Shown: positions 43,174 through 51,368 of the stretch, piece after piece
Layout of the letters: each line of letters begins with the position of its first letter
Numbering within the stretch: position 1 is the stretch's first letter
Assembly (NCBI GenBank): GCA_016792845.1
Contig: JAEUKH010000029.1
Coordinates: 1-64,000 of the forward strand
Direction of reading: 5' to 3'
Source of the DNA: Myxococcales bacterium
GTDB lineage: Bacteria; Myxococcota_A; Polyangia; Polyangiales; Ga0077539
Length of the DNA: 64,000 nucleotides
Program-made: the position numbers and the translations under genes
Notes under the pieces: generated by a model
What the model saw: the letters and a program-made list of their open reading frames with translations, nothing else
What the model was told of the DNA's origin: nothing
Databases searched by the model: none

Positions 43174-44715
43174 TCACTCGGCGCGCCAGAGCTCGACCGC
43201 ACAGGGCGCGGCGCCGCGGCGCCAACACCCGATCTGAACGGGGGCGATGGCGTCGGCCCGCCACTGCGAAAAGAACCGTCGGTTCAGTGCGCGATACCAC
43301 GCCGCCGCGGGGCCCTCGGTGAAGGCCGCGTCGGTGAAGAACACCGCGTATCCGCGCCGCGGGGCGAGGGCCCGGGTCTGCTCGAACCCGTGGGTGATGG
43401 GCGCGTCGTGCGAGGCGTTTACGAAGCGAATCGCGTGAAAGGCATAGTCGGCGTAGAGGATCTGAGCGGGGGCGCCCCGGGCGTCGTCTCTGACCCGCGC
43501 GTACACCGCGTCGACCAAGGCCGCGTCGGGGGCGTAGGGCTGCCAGCCCCGGTAGGCGCCGCCCTGATGGGCCAGCGGGCCGCCATCAAGGTGAGGCCCG
43601 TCGAGCGCCCTGGCGAGGCTCCCGAGGCCCAAGAGCGCTGCCCCGAGGACGACCGCCGCGCTGGCCCAACGTCGGCGTCGCGCGGGGTCGTCGGCCGCGT
43701 CATCGAGGGTCAACACCCACGGGACGAGCCACACGAAGCCGTAGCGGTCGCTGTCGAGGGCGGGCATGTGCCAGGCGCGCCCGGGGCTCAAAAGGAGCGG
43801 CAACCCGAACAGCGTCACGGCCCAAGCCGCCAGGCTCCAGCGCGACGACGCGCGCGCCGCACGTGGCCAGAGCGCCAGCAGCGCGAGCCCGGTGAGCCCC
43901 GCGGAGAGGCCTCCGAGCCACCCCGGGGCGCCCACGAAGTGCCGCACCGTGGCCACCCCAGAGAGCATCGCAAGATCTTGATTCAACAGAGAAAAAAGCT
44001 GATGAGAGAGGGGCGCTGCGAGGCGCTGCCGCGCGCCCGAGGGCATGTGCAAGAGGCCCGTCACGAAGGCGAACCCGTGGAGCCCTCCGGCGCCGAGGGC
44101 CAGCCAGAAGCGCGGTCGTCGCAGCGTCGAAGGGGCCGTGAGCCCGGTGCCGAGGGCCACCGTTGCGAAGCCGAGGAGCGCCAACGGCGTGCACTGCATC
44201 GCGAGCCCGAGGCACTGCCCCGCGACGAGCAAGAGCCAGGCCCGCTGCGTCTCAAGACCGCGTCGCCAGACGAGCACGCCGACCCACATCGCCGCGGCCG
44301 CGAGGGCATAGGGCACGCTCACCGTGCGCGACCACCAGAGGCCCCATGGGTGCGTCGCGACGAGCGCCCCGACGAGCCACGGCGCGCGCAGCGCATCGCG
44401 GCGGGTCACGAGCCCGGCGGCCCCCATCGCGCCGAGCGAGAAGGCGATCACGAGCACGAGCCGGGCGCTCACCCACGAGGGCGCAGAGAGCCTGAAGCTC
44501 AGCGCCACGAGCCATGCGAAGAGCCGAGAGACGAAGGCCGCGTCGGGAGGCAAGGCCGCGGGCGAATTCCGCGCGAGCGAGAGCCCCAGGAGGGCCCAGT
44601 TGCCCTCGTCGCCTGCGGGGCTCGGGAGCCGCCCCAAAGCCGGCAAGCGCAGCGCAAAGCAGAGCCCGCCGACGCAGAGGGGCGCGAGCCATCGAGGGGG
44701 GGCGTACGGTCGCAA
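43174..44715 (-). CDS. GT-C-type membrane glycosyltransferase-like protein, paralogue 1
   Basis: The protein has about 513 residues with about ten membrane helices. The first loop carries LGRLPSPAGDEGNWALL, whose Asp-Glu pair stands where GT-C (ArnT/PMT-like) enzymes hold the catalytic acid, followed by VATHPWGLWWSRTVSVPYALA. After the helices, a C-terminal soluble region has ILYADYAFHAIRFVN. A divergent gene 82 bp away encodes a clear paralogue. A lipid-linked sugar donor and an envelope acceptor are inferred. The start codon is probably TTG, so the N-terminus is uncertain. The gene lies 31 bp upstream of the MYXO-CTERM phospholipase-like gene. Confidence 0.72.
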   Translation of the reverse strand: MRPYAPPRWLAPLCVGGLCFALRLPALGRLPSPAGDEGNWALLGLSLARNSPAALPPDAAFVSRLFAWLVALSFRLSAPSWVSARLVLVIAFSLGAMGAAGLVTRRDALRAPWLVGALVATHPWGLWWSRTVSVPYALAAAAMWVGVLVWRRGLETQRAWLLLVAGQCLGLAMQCTPLALLGFATVALGTGLTAPSTLRRPRFWLALGAGGLHGFAFVTGLLHMPSGARQRLAAPLSHQLFSLLNQDLAMLSGVATVRHFVGAPGWLGGLSAGLTGLALLALWPRAARASSRWSLAAWAVTLFGLPLLLSPGRAWHMPALDSDRYGFVWLVPWVLTLDDAADDPARRRRWASAAVVLGAALLGLGSLARALDGPHLDGGPLAHQGGAYRGWQPYAPDAALVDAVYARVRDDARGAPAQILYADYAFHAIRFVNASHDAPITHGFEQTRALAPRRGYAVFFTDAAFTEGPAAAWYRALNRRFFSQWRADAIAPVQIGCWRRGAAPCAVELWRAE

Positions 44716-44797
44716 GGGCGTGACGCTCGCACAGCCTGGGCCATCGACTCAACGCGGCGCTTGACAGGGTCGCCCGCGGCGGGCTCAAGCACAGCCC

Positions 44798-46423
44798 GTG
44801 CGTGTGCCGGCGTCAGTGAGACCGCTCGCTTGGGCCCTCGGCCTCGGGGCGCTCTTTCTCGCGCTGCGGTGTGTCGATCTGGGCGGGCTCCCGAGCCCGA
44901 ACGGCGACGAAGGCAACTGGGTGGCCTACGGGTACAACCTCTCGCGGGGGTGGCCGGTGTCGCTCCCGCCGACGGCGCGCTTTGTCTCGTTGGCCTTTGC
45001 GTGGGCCATCGCGGGCGCCTACACGCTCGCGGGCCCGTCGTTCGCGGCGGCTCGGGCCGTGCTCGTGGTGGGGCTCGGGGCGGGCCTCGCGCTGAGCGTG
45101 GTGGCCCTTCGTGCGATGCGTCTCGGCCGTGTGGCCCTGGGCCTTACGGCCGCGGTGGCGGTGCACCCGTGGGCCGTGGCGTGGTCGCGCACGGCGACGG
45201 TGCCTTACGCGTGGTCGCTCGGGCTCTCGTTGGCCGCCCTGGCGTGGTCGGCGTGGGCCCTCGAGAGCGGCTCGGGGCTCGCGCTCTTTGTCGCCGTTCA
45301 GCTGGTCTTTCTGGGCTTTCACGCCTCTCCGCTGAGCCTCATCGCGGCCCTCGCGGTGGCCTTCGGGGTGCGCTCGGCGCGGGCGCCCTGGCACCGCCGC
45401 GGCGCGTTCTGGGTGTCGGCGCTGTGCGGCCTCGCGCACGTCGCGCCCGTGTGGATCGCGGCGCTCGGGGTGGCCCGGGCGGGGCACGCGCGACAGGCTC
45501 AGTTTTTTAACAACCTCGGGGCGCGCCTCGCGGTGTTTCTTCGCACCCTTTTGGGGGGCCTTTGGGGCGAGCCGACCCTGCGCCACATGACGGGCCTCGG
45601 GCTCTCGCGCTGGCTCGACGTCGCGCTCTGCGGGGTCGCGACGCTGTTCACCCTCGGGGCCCTCTGGCGCGCGGCGCGCGACGGCACAACGCGGTCGCTC
45701 CGCACCCTCGCGTCGATGGGCCTCGGGTGGTTCGCGCTCGCGCTGGTATTCTTACCAATTTTACTCGCACCCGCCCGCCCGTGGAACCTCCCCGCCATCG
45801 ACACCGACCGCTACCTCTGGGTGATGGTGGTGCCCGCGGTCTTGGCCATCGCGCTCACCTTCGAACCTATTTCAAAGTCATCGCGCGAGCGCCTCTGGCG
45901 CCTCGGGGCCTGCGCCGCCCTCGCCTGGCTCGGCCTCGGGGCCACCGCGCGGTGGTTCTGGTACTTCTACCAAGATGGCGGCCCAGATCGCGGCTTTTAC
46001 ACCCTCGCCGGCGGCGGAGCCGACCGCGGCTGGCGGGGGGCCCGCGGGGGCGGCGTCTTGCCCGAGCGGCTCGCCGACGCGATCGACGCGGCGCGCGGCG
46101 CGGCCCCCGCGGTGCAGGTCGTGATCGCCGACTACAGCTTCAACACCTTGCGGTGGGTGGGTCTCCGTCGCCGAGGGTGGAGCGTCTGTGAGGTGACCAA
46201 ATACCCGCTGAGCCCGCGCCCCGGGGTGCCTCACGCGTTTGTACTTTGGCACCCGACGATGTTCGTCTCAGGGTATCAACCCGCCGAGGTTGCGGCGGCC
46301 AACGCGCAGCTTTGGGCGTTGATGCGGAGCCCGGTGTTTCGCGCGCAGCGCCGGGCGGCGACGTACGCGCAACCGAACGGCGCGGCGCTCATCGAAGTGT
46401 GGCTCGCAGACCGTGCGCATTGA
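44798..46423 (+). CDS. GT-C-type membrane glycosyltransferase-like protein, paralogue 2
   Basis: This 541-residue protein is the paralogue of the divergent neighbour. Shared blocks are LGGLPSPNGDEGNWVAYG in the first loop, AVHPWAVAWSRTATVPYAW, PARPWNLPAIDTDRYLWVMVVP and the soluble VVIADYSFNTLRWVG. The C-terminal region ends LIEVWLADRAH, parallel to AVELWRAE in paralogue 1. It should be a membrane sugar transferase facing the periplasm. The start is a GTG, and a nearby TTGACA (44761) lacks a good -10, so promoter and start stay open. It is followed by the SemiSWEET gene after 9 bp, suggesting an operon. Confidence 0.72.
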   Translation: MRVPASVRPLAWALGLGALFLALRCVDLGGLPSPNGDEGNWVAYGYNLSRGWPVSLPPTARFVSLAFAWAIAGAYTLAGPSFAAARAVLVVGLGAGLALSVVALRAMRLGRVALGLTAAVAVHPWAVAWSRTATVPYAWSLGLSLAALAWSAWALESGSGLALFVAVQLVFLGFHASPLSLIAALAVAFGVRSARAPWHRRGAFWVSALCGLAHVAPVWIAALGVARAGHARQAQFFNNLGARLAVFLRTLLGGLWGEPTLRHMTGLGLSRWLDVALCGVATLFTLGALWRAARDGTTRSLRTLASMGLGWFALALVFLPILLAPARPWNLPAIDTDRYLWVMVVPAVLAIALTFEPISKSSRERLWRLGACAALAWLGLGATARWFWYFYQDGGPDRGFYTLAGGGADRGWRGARGGGVLPERLADAIDAARGAAPAVQVVIADYSFNTLRWVGLRRRGWSVCEVTKYPLSPRPGVPHAFVLWHPTMFVSGYQPAEVAAANAQLWALMRSPVFRAQRRAATYAQPNGAALIEVWLADRAH

Positions 46424-46432
46424 GAGACTCGA

Positions 46433-46696
46433 ATGAAACCCGAAACGTTGGTCTTTGGATTGGGCATCGCTGCGGCCTGTCTCACCACGGGGAGCTGGAT
46501 CCCGCAGGCGTTGCAGACCATTCGCACCCGCAGCGCGCGAGATTTCTCGTGGTCGTATCTCAGCATGTTCGGCGCGGGCATCGCGCTGTGGTTCGTGTAC
46601 GGCGTGCTGCGCCACGACGTGGCGATCTGGGGCGCCAACGCGGTCGCGCTGGTGCTGGTGTCGGGCATCGTGCGGGTGAAGATCAAGTACGGCTGA
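46433..46696 (+). CDS. SemiSWEET-type sugar transporter (MtN3/PQ-loop)
   Basis: The protein has 87 residues with three membrane helices, the half-transporter form that works as a dimer. Helix 1 has TTGSWIPQALQTIRTRSARD with the conserved Pro-Gln (PQ loop). Helix 2 has SWSYLSMFGAGIALWFVYGVL and helix 3 has IWGANAVALVLVSGIV with a conserved Asn. Family members move sugars such as sucrose or glucose down a gradient. It lies 9 bp after the GT-C-like gene and probably shares its transcript. Confidence 0.88.
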   Translation: MKPETLVFGLGIAAACLTTGSWIPQALQTIRTRSARDFSWSYLSMFGAGIALWFVYGVLRHDVAIWGANAVALVLVSGIVRVKIKYG

Positions 46697-46712
46697 GGCG
46701 CCGCGGCGGGGG

Positions 46713-47228
46713 TCAGGTGCCCTTGAGGCCCTTGTCGTTGAGCCACTGGGCGAAGAAGGTCGCGTTCTTCGAGTAGCTCTTACGGAGGTTGTCTTCGGCG
46801 GTATCCTCAAGGACGCCGCCCACCAGCATGATCTTCGCTTCGACGGTGAAGTCGACGATGCGCTTGCAGCGGTTGCCGCCGAGGGCCTCGACCCGCATGG
46901 TGCCGTCGGTCTTCAGCTTCTCGGCCTGGGTGCTCGGGATGCCCTTGAACACGGCCACTTTGGTGGCCTTGTTGAAGCGCGTCTCTTCGGTGTAGCGGAA
47001 GTTCGAGCCGATGATCTTCTGCACGGCGCCGGGCACGTCCATCTTGGGGGTGGCGACGGTGCGGCGAAAGATCTCGGCGTCGGTCTCTTTGAACTCCTCG
47101 ACGCGATACTCGGGGAAGCTAAGCCCGTCGCGGTACATCGTGGTGTTCATCTCTGCGTCGAAGTTCAACCGCCAATACGTCTCGGGGGTGCAGTCAAACT
47201 CGTGGGTGATGGTGAATTTCTTGGTCAC
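46713..47228 (-). CDS. DUF2505 family protein (SRPBCC/START-like)
   Basis: This 171-residue protein begins FTITHEFDCTPETYWRLNFD and has the alternating strands and C-terminal helix of the SRPBCC ligand-binding fold, in the form of the DUF2505 family (FRYTEETRFNKATKV, GNRCKRIVDFTVEAK, ILVGG-like MLVGGVLEDTAEDNLRKSY). It has no signal peptide. A lipid or other hydrophobic ligand is possible but unproven. It lies 40 bp downstream of kup on the same strand. Confidence 0.75.
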   Translation of the reverse strand: MTKKFTITHEFDCTPETYWRLNFDAEMNTTMYRDGLSFPEYRVEEFKETDAEIFRRTVATPKMDVPGAVQKIIGSNFRYTEETRFNKATKVAVFKGIPSTQAEKLKTDGTMRVEALGGNRCKRIVDFTVEAKIMLVGGVLEDTAEDNLRKSYSKNATFFAQWLNDKGLKGT

Positions 47229-47268
47229 GTTGGAGCCTCCGCGGTCACGTTTGGGTTTTCAGAGCGAA

Positions 47269-49197
47269 TCAGAGCTCAACCTGGGTGCCGAGCTCGACGA
47301 CCCGGTTGGGCGGAATCTGAAAGAAAGCGTTGGCCGGGCGCGCGTTCCTCGACAAGAACGAGAAGAGCGCCTTGCGCCAGTGTGAGAGGTCGGCCCGCCC
47401 GGTGGTGAGCAAGGTCTCTCGGCCGAGAAAGAAGCTGGTGTCGTTCTTGTCGATCACGAGGCCGCGCTTCTCGCACGAGGCCAGCACATCAAGCACGTTG
47501 GGCGTCTGCATGAAGCCGTAGCGGGCCGTAACCTGAAAGAAGCCCTCGCCCACGTCGCGAATGGTGACACGGTCGGCCTCGGGCACCTCGGGCCGATGCT
47601 CGGTGGCCACCGACAAGAGCACCACCTGCTTGTGGAGCACCTTGTTGTGTTTGAAATGATGCAAGAGCACCGGCGGGGCGCCGTCGGGGTTGCCGGTCAT
47701 GAACACCGCGGTACCCTTCACCCGCGGGGGCCGGGTGTTGCGCACATCGGCCATGAACAAATCGAGCGGGAGCGTGTTGGCGATCATATACCGACCCAGC
47801 GCCGCGCGACCCTTCTTCCAGGTTGTCATCATGGTAAAAATCGCCGCCGCCACCACCAGGGGGAACCACCCGCCCTGCGCGATCTTGACCGCGTTGGCCG
47901 CAAAGAACGCCAGGTCAAAGACCAGGAAGAGACCCACCAGCGAGCCTGCCTTCAGCGGGCTCCAGCCCCAGCGCCCCGTGGCCACCGCGTAGAACAGAAT
48001 CGACGTGATGCTCATGGTGCCGGTCACCGCGATGCCGTACGCCGCCGCGAGCCCCGACGAGGCCCGAAAGGTCATCACCAGGAGCACGCACGCGATCATC
48101 AAGAAGCTATTGATCTCAGGGATGTAGATCTGCCCCTCGGTCTCGTTCGACGTGTGAACGATGGTCATGCGAGGCCAGTATCCGAGCTGAATGGCCTGCT
48201 GGGTGATCGAGTACGCGCCCGAGATCAAGGCCTGCGAGGCGACCACCGTGGCCACCGTGGCGATGGCCACCATGGGGTACACCATCACACCCGAAACGAG
48301 GCCGAAGAAGGGGTTCTCGACGGCGCCGCGGGTCAAGAGCAGCGCGCCCTGACCGAAGTAATTGAGCAACAAGGCCGGCATCGCCACGGTGAACCACGCC
48401 GCGCGGATGGGCTTCTTACCGAAGTGACCCATGTCAGCGTAGAGGGCCTCGCCGCCGGTGATGCACAGCACCACGGAGCCCAACATCAAAAAACCGTGGT
48501 GACCGTGGTGCCGAAAGAAATGCACCGCGTGGAGCGGGTTGATTGAAGACAAAATCTGCGGCGCCTTCACGATCCACCGGAGGCCCGTGATCGCCAGCGC
48601 GCCGAACCAGACCAGCATCGCGGGGCCGAACACCGCGCCGACCTTGGCGGTGCCGCGCTTCTGCACCAGAAAGAGGCCGATCAAAATGGCCACGGTGATG
48701 GGCACGATGAACGGGTGCACCTTGTCGGTGGCGACCTCAAGACCCTCGACCGCCGAGAGCACCGAGATGGCAGGCGTGATGATGCCGTCGCCATACAAGA
48801 GCGCCGCGCCGAAGAGGCCCCCGACGATCAAGACCGTGCGGCCGAGGTCTTTCTTCGCGTTCTGAGCGTCGGCCGGGTGCACCAACGCGAGGAGCGCCAA
48901 GATGCCGCCCTCGCCGTGGTTGTCGGCGCGCATGATGAATGAAAGATATTTGAGAACGATCACCAGCATGAGCGACCAGAAGACCAACGACAGAATGCCG
49001 AAGACGTTGGCTTCATTGACGGGCATCCCGTGGGCGCCCGTAAAACACTCTTTGATGGCGTAAAGCGGCGAGGTGCCGATGTCACCGTAGACCACGCCGA
49101 GCGCGGCCAGGGCCAGTGGCGCCAACGAACCATGACCGTGCCCGTGATGCGACGCCTCGGCGGGCGACGAGCCGGTGGACTGCGATGAGGGGTTCAT
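47269..49197 (-). CDS. kup: Kup-type potassium uptake transporter
   Basis: Kup imports K+ with protons. The protein has 642 residues and about 12 helices. Typical blocks include ALGVVYGDIGTSPLYAIKE in helix 1, DNHGEGGILALLAL, LYGDGIITPAISVLSAVEGLE, GSVVLCITGGEALYADMGHFG and a cytoplasmic C-terminal domain of about 180 residues (GTAVFMTGNPDGAPPVLLHH). The N-terminus has a His-rich patch (SHHGHGHGS). The ATG start follows the cyclophilin gene on the same strand by 62 bp. Confidence 0.95.
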   Translation of the reverse strand: MNPSSQSTGSSPAEASHHGHGHGSLAPLALAALGVVYGDIGTSPLYAIKECFTGAHGMPVNEANVFGILSLVFWSLMLVIVLKYLSFIMRADNHGEGGILALLALVHPADAQNAKKDLGRTVLIVGGLFGAALLYGDGIITPAISVLSAVEGLEVATDKVHPFIVPITVAILIGLFLVQKRGTAKVGAVFGPAMLVWFGALAITGLRWIVKAPQILSSINPLHAVHFFRHHGHHGFLMLGSVVLCITGGEALYADMGHFGKKPIRAAWFTVAMPALLLNYFGQGALLLTRGAVENPFFGLVSGVMVYPMVAIATVATVVASQALISGAYSITQQAIQLGYWPRMTIVHTSNETEGQIYIPEINSFLMIACVLLVMTFRASSGLAAAYGIAVTGTMSITSILFYAVATGRWGWSPLKAGSLVGLFLVFDLAFFAANAVKIAQGGWFPLVVAAAIFTMMTTWKKGRAALGRYMIANTLPLDLFMADVRNTRPPRVKGTAVFMTGNPDGAPPVLLHHFKHNKVLHKQVVLLSVATEHRPEVPEADRVTIRDVGEGFFQVTARYGFMQTPNVLDVLASCEKRGLVIDKNDTSFFLGRETLLTTGRADLSHWRKALFSFLSRNARPANAFFQIPPNRVVELGTQVEL

Positions 49198-49259
49198 ACT
49201 CGATTGCGAGCAGAGGGCAGCGCCCTGTCACGAAGCCGACAAGGCGCCGCGCTCAGCGC

Positions 49260-49835
49260 TCAGCCGCGGGGAAGCTCGGGGCTGCGGAAGATCTCGAGCC
49301 GCGTGATGGTGGCCTCTTGAATGTTGTTCGGCCGGTCGCGGCGGTCGCGCGGCAGGTTCGCGAGGGTGTGAACCACGTCGAGCCCCGCGACCACTTCGCC
49401 GAACACCGAGTGACGGTTGTTGAGGTGCGGCGTCGGCCCCTCGGTGATGAAGAACTGCGAGCCGTTGGTGCCCGGGCCCGCGTTGGCCATCGAGAGCATG
49501 CCGGCCTTGTCGTGACGGTGCTGGGGGTGAAACTCGTCTTCGAAGCGGTACCCGGGGTCGCCCGTGCCGGTGCCGAGGGGGCAGCCGCCCTGAATCATAA
49601 AGCCCGGGATCACACGGTGAAACACGAGGCCGTCGTAGTAGGGGCGGCGGGTCTCGGCGCGGGTCGAGGGGTCGCGGAAGGCCAAGGTGCCGGTGGCGAG
49701 GCCGACGAAGTTCTTGACCGTGTTCGGCACCGTCGTCTCAAAGAGCTTGATGATGATGTTGCCCTTCGGGGTGATCATGCGCGCATAAAGCTCGCCACTG
49801 CCGGGGACGTTGATCTCAGGAAAGTTGGGGGCCAT
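49260..49835 (-). CDS. Cyclophilin-type peptidyl-prolyl cis-trans isomerase
   Basis: The 191-residue cytoplasmic cyclophilin has the usual blocks: ITPKGNIIIKLFE, TVKNFVGLATG, YYDGLVFHRVIPGFMIQGG (the catalytic Arg), AGMLSMANAGPGTNGSQFFITEGPTPHLNNRHSVFGEV. It speeds proline isomerisation in folding proteins. No signal peptide is present. An upstream in-frame extension to 49982 overlaps the divergent rsmA region and was rejected in favour of ATG 49835. Confidence 0.93.
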   Translation of the reverse strand: MAPNFPEINVPGSGELYARMITPKGNIIIKLFETTVPNTVKNFVGLATGTLAFRDPSTRAETRRPYYDGLVFHRVIPGFMIQGGCPLGTGTGDPGYRFEDEFHPQHRHDKAGMLSMANAGPGTNGSQFFITEGPTPHLNNRHSVFGEVVAGLDVVHTLANLPRDRRDRPNNIQEATITRLEIFRSPELPRG

Positions 49836-49945
49836 GGTGATGAGTGATCTCCTCGTCGTGGCGCCGCCTTCGGGCCACAGCGACGCGCTGTCTACCACGC
49901 TTCGGCCCGCGCGTGTCGCCGCGAAGGTGCTATCTGTCGCCCCCC

Positions 49946-50803
49946 GTGAACCCCGACCTAACAGCCCCGGCCTTTGGCGCATTTGTTGACCCGCGGCGCT
50001 TCCTCTCGCGCCACCAGCTTCGCCCCAAAGACAGCTTTGGCCAGTGTTTTTTGATCGCTCCTCCGGTGGCCGAGGCCATCGTCGCGGCGGTCGACCCGCG
50101 CCCCGACGAGCGCCTGGTCGAGATCGGCACGGGCACGGGCACCCTCGCCGCGATGCTCGCCCCGCGCGCCAAGAGCGTGCTGGCCATCGAGCGCGACCGC
50201 GACCTCGTGCGGGGCCTCGAAGCCGACGGCCTCGCGCCCGGGGTGACGCTCCTCGAAGCCGACGCGGCGGCCTTTGATTACCGCGCGTTCGCCGCCGAAG
50301 CGCCGTCGTCGATCGTGGGCAACCTCCCGTACCAGATCACCGGCAAGCTCTTGCGCGCCTTCCTCGCGCCGCCGGTGCGATGGCGGGTCGCGGTGGTGAT
50401 GATCCAGCAAGAGGTGGCCAATCGCCTCTTGGCCTCGCCCGAGGGCGACGATTGGGGCGCGCTGTCGATCTTCGTGCAAGCGGCCTGCACGGTGAAGAAG
50501 GTCTGCAACGCCTCGCCGGGGTGCTTTCACCCTGCGCCGCGGGTGCACTCGACGGTGGTGGCCTTGCACCCCCGGGTGGTTCCGTTGGCTGAAGAGACGC
50601 CGGTGTTTCAGCAGATGGTGCACGCCCTCTTCGCGGCCCGTCGCAAGACCCTCCGCAACGGCCTCTCGTCGGTGGTAGGGCGCGACGGCGCGCTGGCGGT
50701 CTGCGAGGCGGCGGGCATTGACCCAGGGCTCCGCCCCGAGGTGCTGCCCATCGAAGCGCTCAATCGACTGAGCCTCGCCATTGAAGCCTATCGCCGTCGG
50801 TGA
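49946..50803 (+). CDS. rsmA: 16S rRNA (adenine1518/1519-N6)-dimethyltransferase RsmA (KsgA)
   Basis: RsmA dimethylates two adjacent adenines near the 3' end of 16S rRNA late in 30S assembly. The 285-residue protein has FGQCFLIAPPVAEAIVAA, the SAM motif LVEIGTGTGTLAAML, AIERDRDLV, the catalytic VGNLPYQITGKLL and the C-terminal FFHPAP-type block (GCFHPAPRVHSTVVALHP). The chosen start is a GTG; an ATG at 49844 in the same frame would add 34 residues unlike the family. Confidence 0.94.
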   Translation: MNPDLTAPAFGAFVDPRRFLSRHQLRPKDSFGQCFLIAPPVAEAIVAAVDPRPDERLVEIGTGTGTLAAMLAPRAKSVLAIERDRDLVRGLEADGLAPGVTLLEADAAAFDYRAFAAEAPSSIVGNLPYQITGKLLRAFLAPPVRWRVAVVMIQQEVANRLLASPEGDDWGALSIFVQAACTVKKVCNASPGCFHPAPRVHSTVVALHPRVVPLAEETPVFQQMVHALFAARRKTLRNGLSSVVGRDGALAVCEAAGIDPGLRPEVLPIEALNRLSLAIEAYRRR

Positions 50804-50843
50804 CATGTAGAAAATAGGTCGAAGACGCGGCACCCGATGACGT

Positions 50844-50862
50844 ATCCTCCCCGATGGAGGAT
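50844..50862 (+). promoter_or_regulatory. Hairpin that hides the Shine-Dalgarno of the LCCL lipoprotein
   Basis: ATCCTCC and GGAGGAT are perfect 7-bp arms with the 5-nt loop CCGAT. The right arm is exactly the Shine-Dalgarno sequence, 8 nt before the ATG at 50869. Folding would block ribosome entry, so translation may depend on temperature, a trans-acting RNA or a protein. The structure is seen directly; regulation is inferred. Confidence 0.55.
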
Positions 50863-50868
50863 GGTGTG

Positions 50869-51306
50869 ATGTTGCGCAAACTGAGCAAACTGTTGCCGCT
50901 GCTGCTGTGCCTGTCAGGCTGTGTGATCGAGACCGAGGGGGGCACCGGCGGTACGGGCACAACCAACTACCGCCCATACGAGGGCGCGCTCCCGACCTAC
51001 ACGATGACCGCTTCGAATGTTGACTGGGGCACCGACGCGGCGATGTACCGCGGCATGTTGACCTTGAAGGTCAGGGTCGACTGCCCCACGCGCCCGTCGA
51101 GCGGCCACACGATCTGGGGCACTGACGTGTACACCGATGACAGCTCGATCTGTGAGGCGGGGGTTCACGCGGGGCGTATCAACAGTACGGGCGGCCCGGT
51201 GGTGATCGAGATCCGCCGCGGCTTCCCTTCGTACTCGGGCAGCACCCGCAACGGCATCACTTCAGTGAACTATGGCGAGTGGCAGGGCAGCTTCGTCGTA
51301 CTCTGA
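50869..51306 (+). CDS. Lipoprotein with an LCCL domain
   Basis: The 145-residue protein has a lipoprotein signal with lipobox LSGC (Cys18), a short Gly/Thr linker (GGTGGTGTT) and one LCCL domain covering about residues 50-145. The domain shows CPTRPSSGHTIWGTDVYTDD, SSICEAGVHAGRI, GPVVIEIRRGFPSYSGSTRN and a final WQGSFVV, all standard for the family, with the paired Cys. LCCL domains are best known from animal extracellular proteins; the bacterial role is unknown. ATG 50869 is favoured by GGAGG at 8 nt; an in-frame ATG at 50854 lies within the hairpin. Confidence 0.83.
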   Translation: MLRKLSKLLPLLLCLSGCVIETEGGTGGTGTTNYRPYEGALPTYTMTASNVDWGTDAAMYRGMLTLKVRVDCPTRPSSGHTIWGTDVYTDDSSICEAGVHAGRINSTGGPVVIEIRRGFPSYSGSTRNGITSVNYGEWQGSFVVL

Positions 51307-51353
51307 AGTCTGTCTATTCGCTCAACCGTCAACACAATTGACCTTCTGACACG

Positions 51354-51366
51354 GCGCCATCGGCGC
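51354..51366. terminator. Small GC hairpin between convergent genes
   Basis: GCGCC-atc-GGCGC followed by TTCT lies 47 bp after the LCCL gene stop and just before the end of the convergent NHL gene. It could serve as a terminator for the plus strand. An adjacent imperfect palindrome, GTCAA-N5-TTGAC, lies at 51328-51342. Confidence 0.35.
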
Positions 51367-51368
51367 TT

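Noticed and set aside
44761..44789. Sigma-70 promoter TTGACA before paralogue 2 of the GT-C pair
   Set aside because: The hexamer at the -10 distance (CTCAAG) is poor, and the gene start would follow almost at once.
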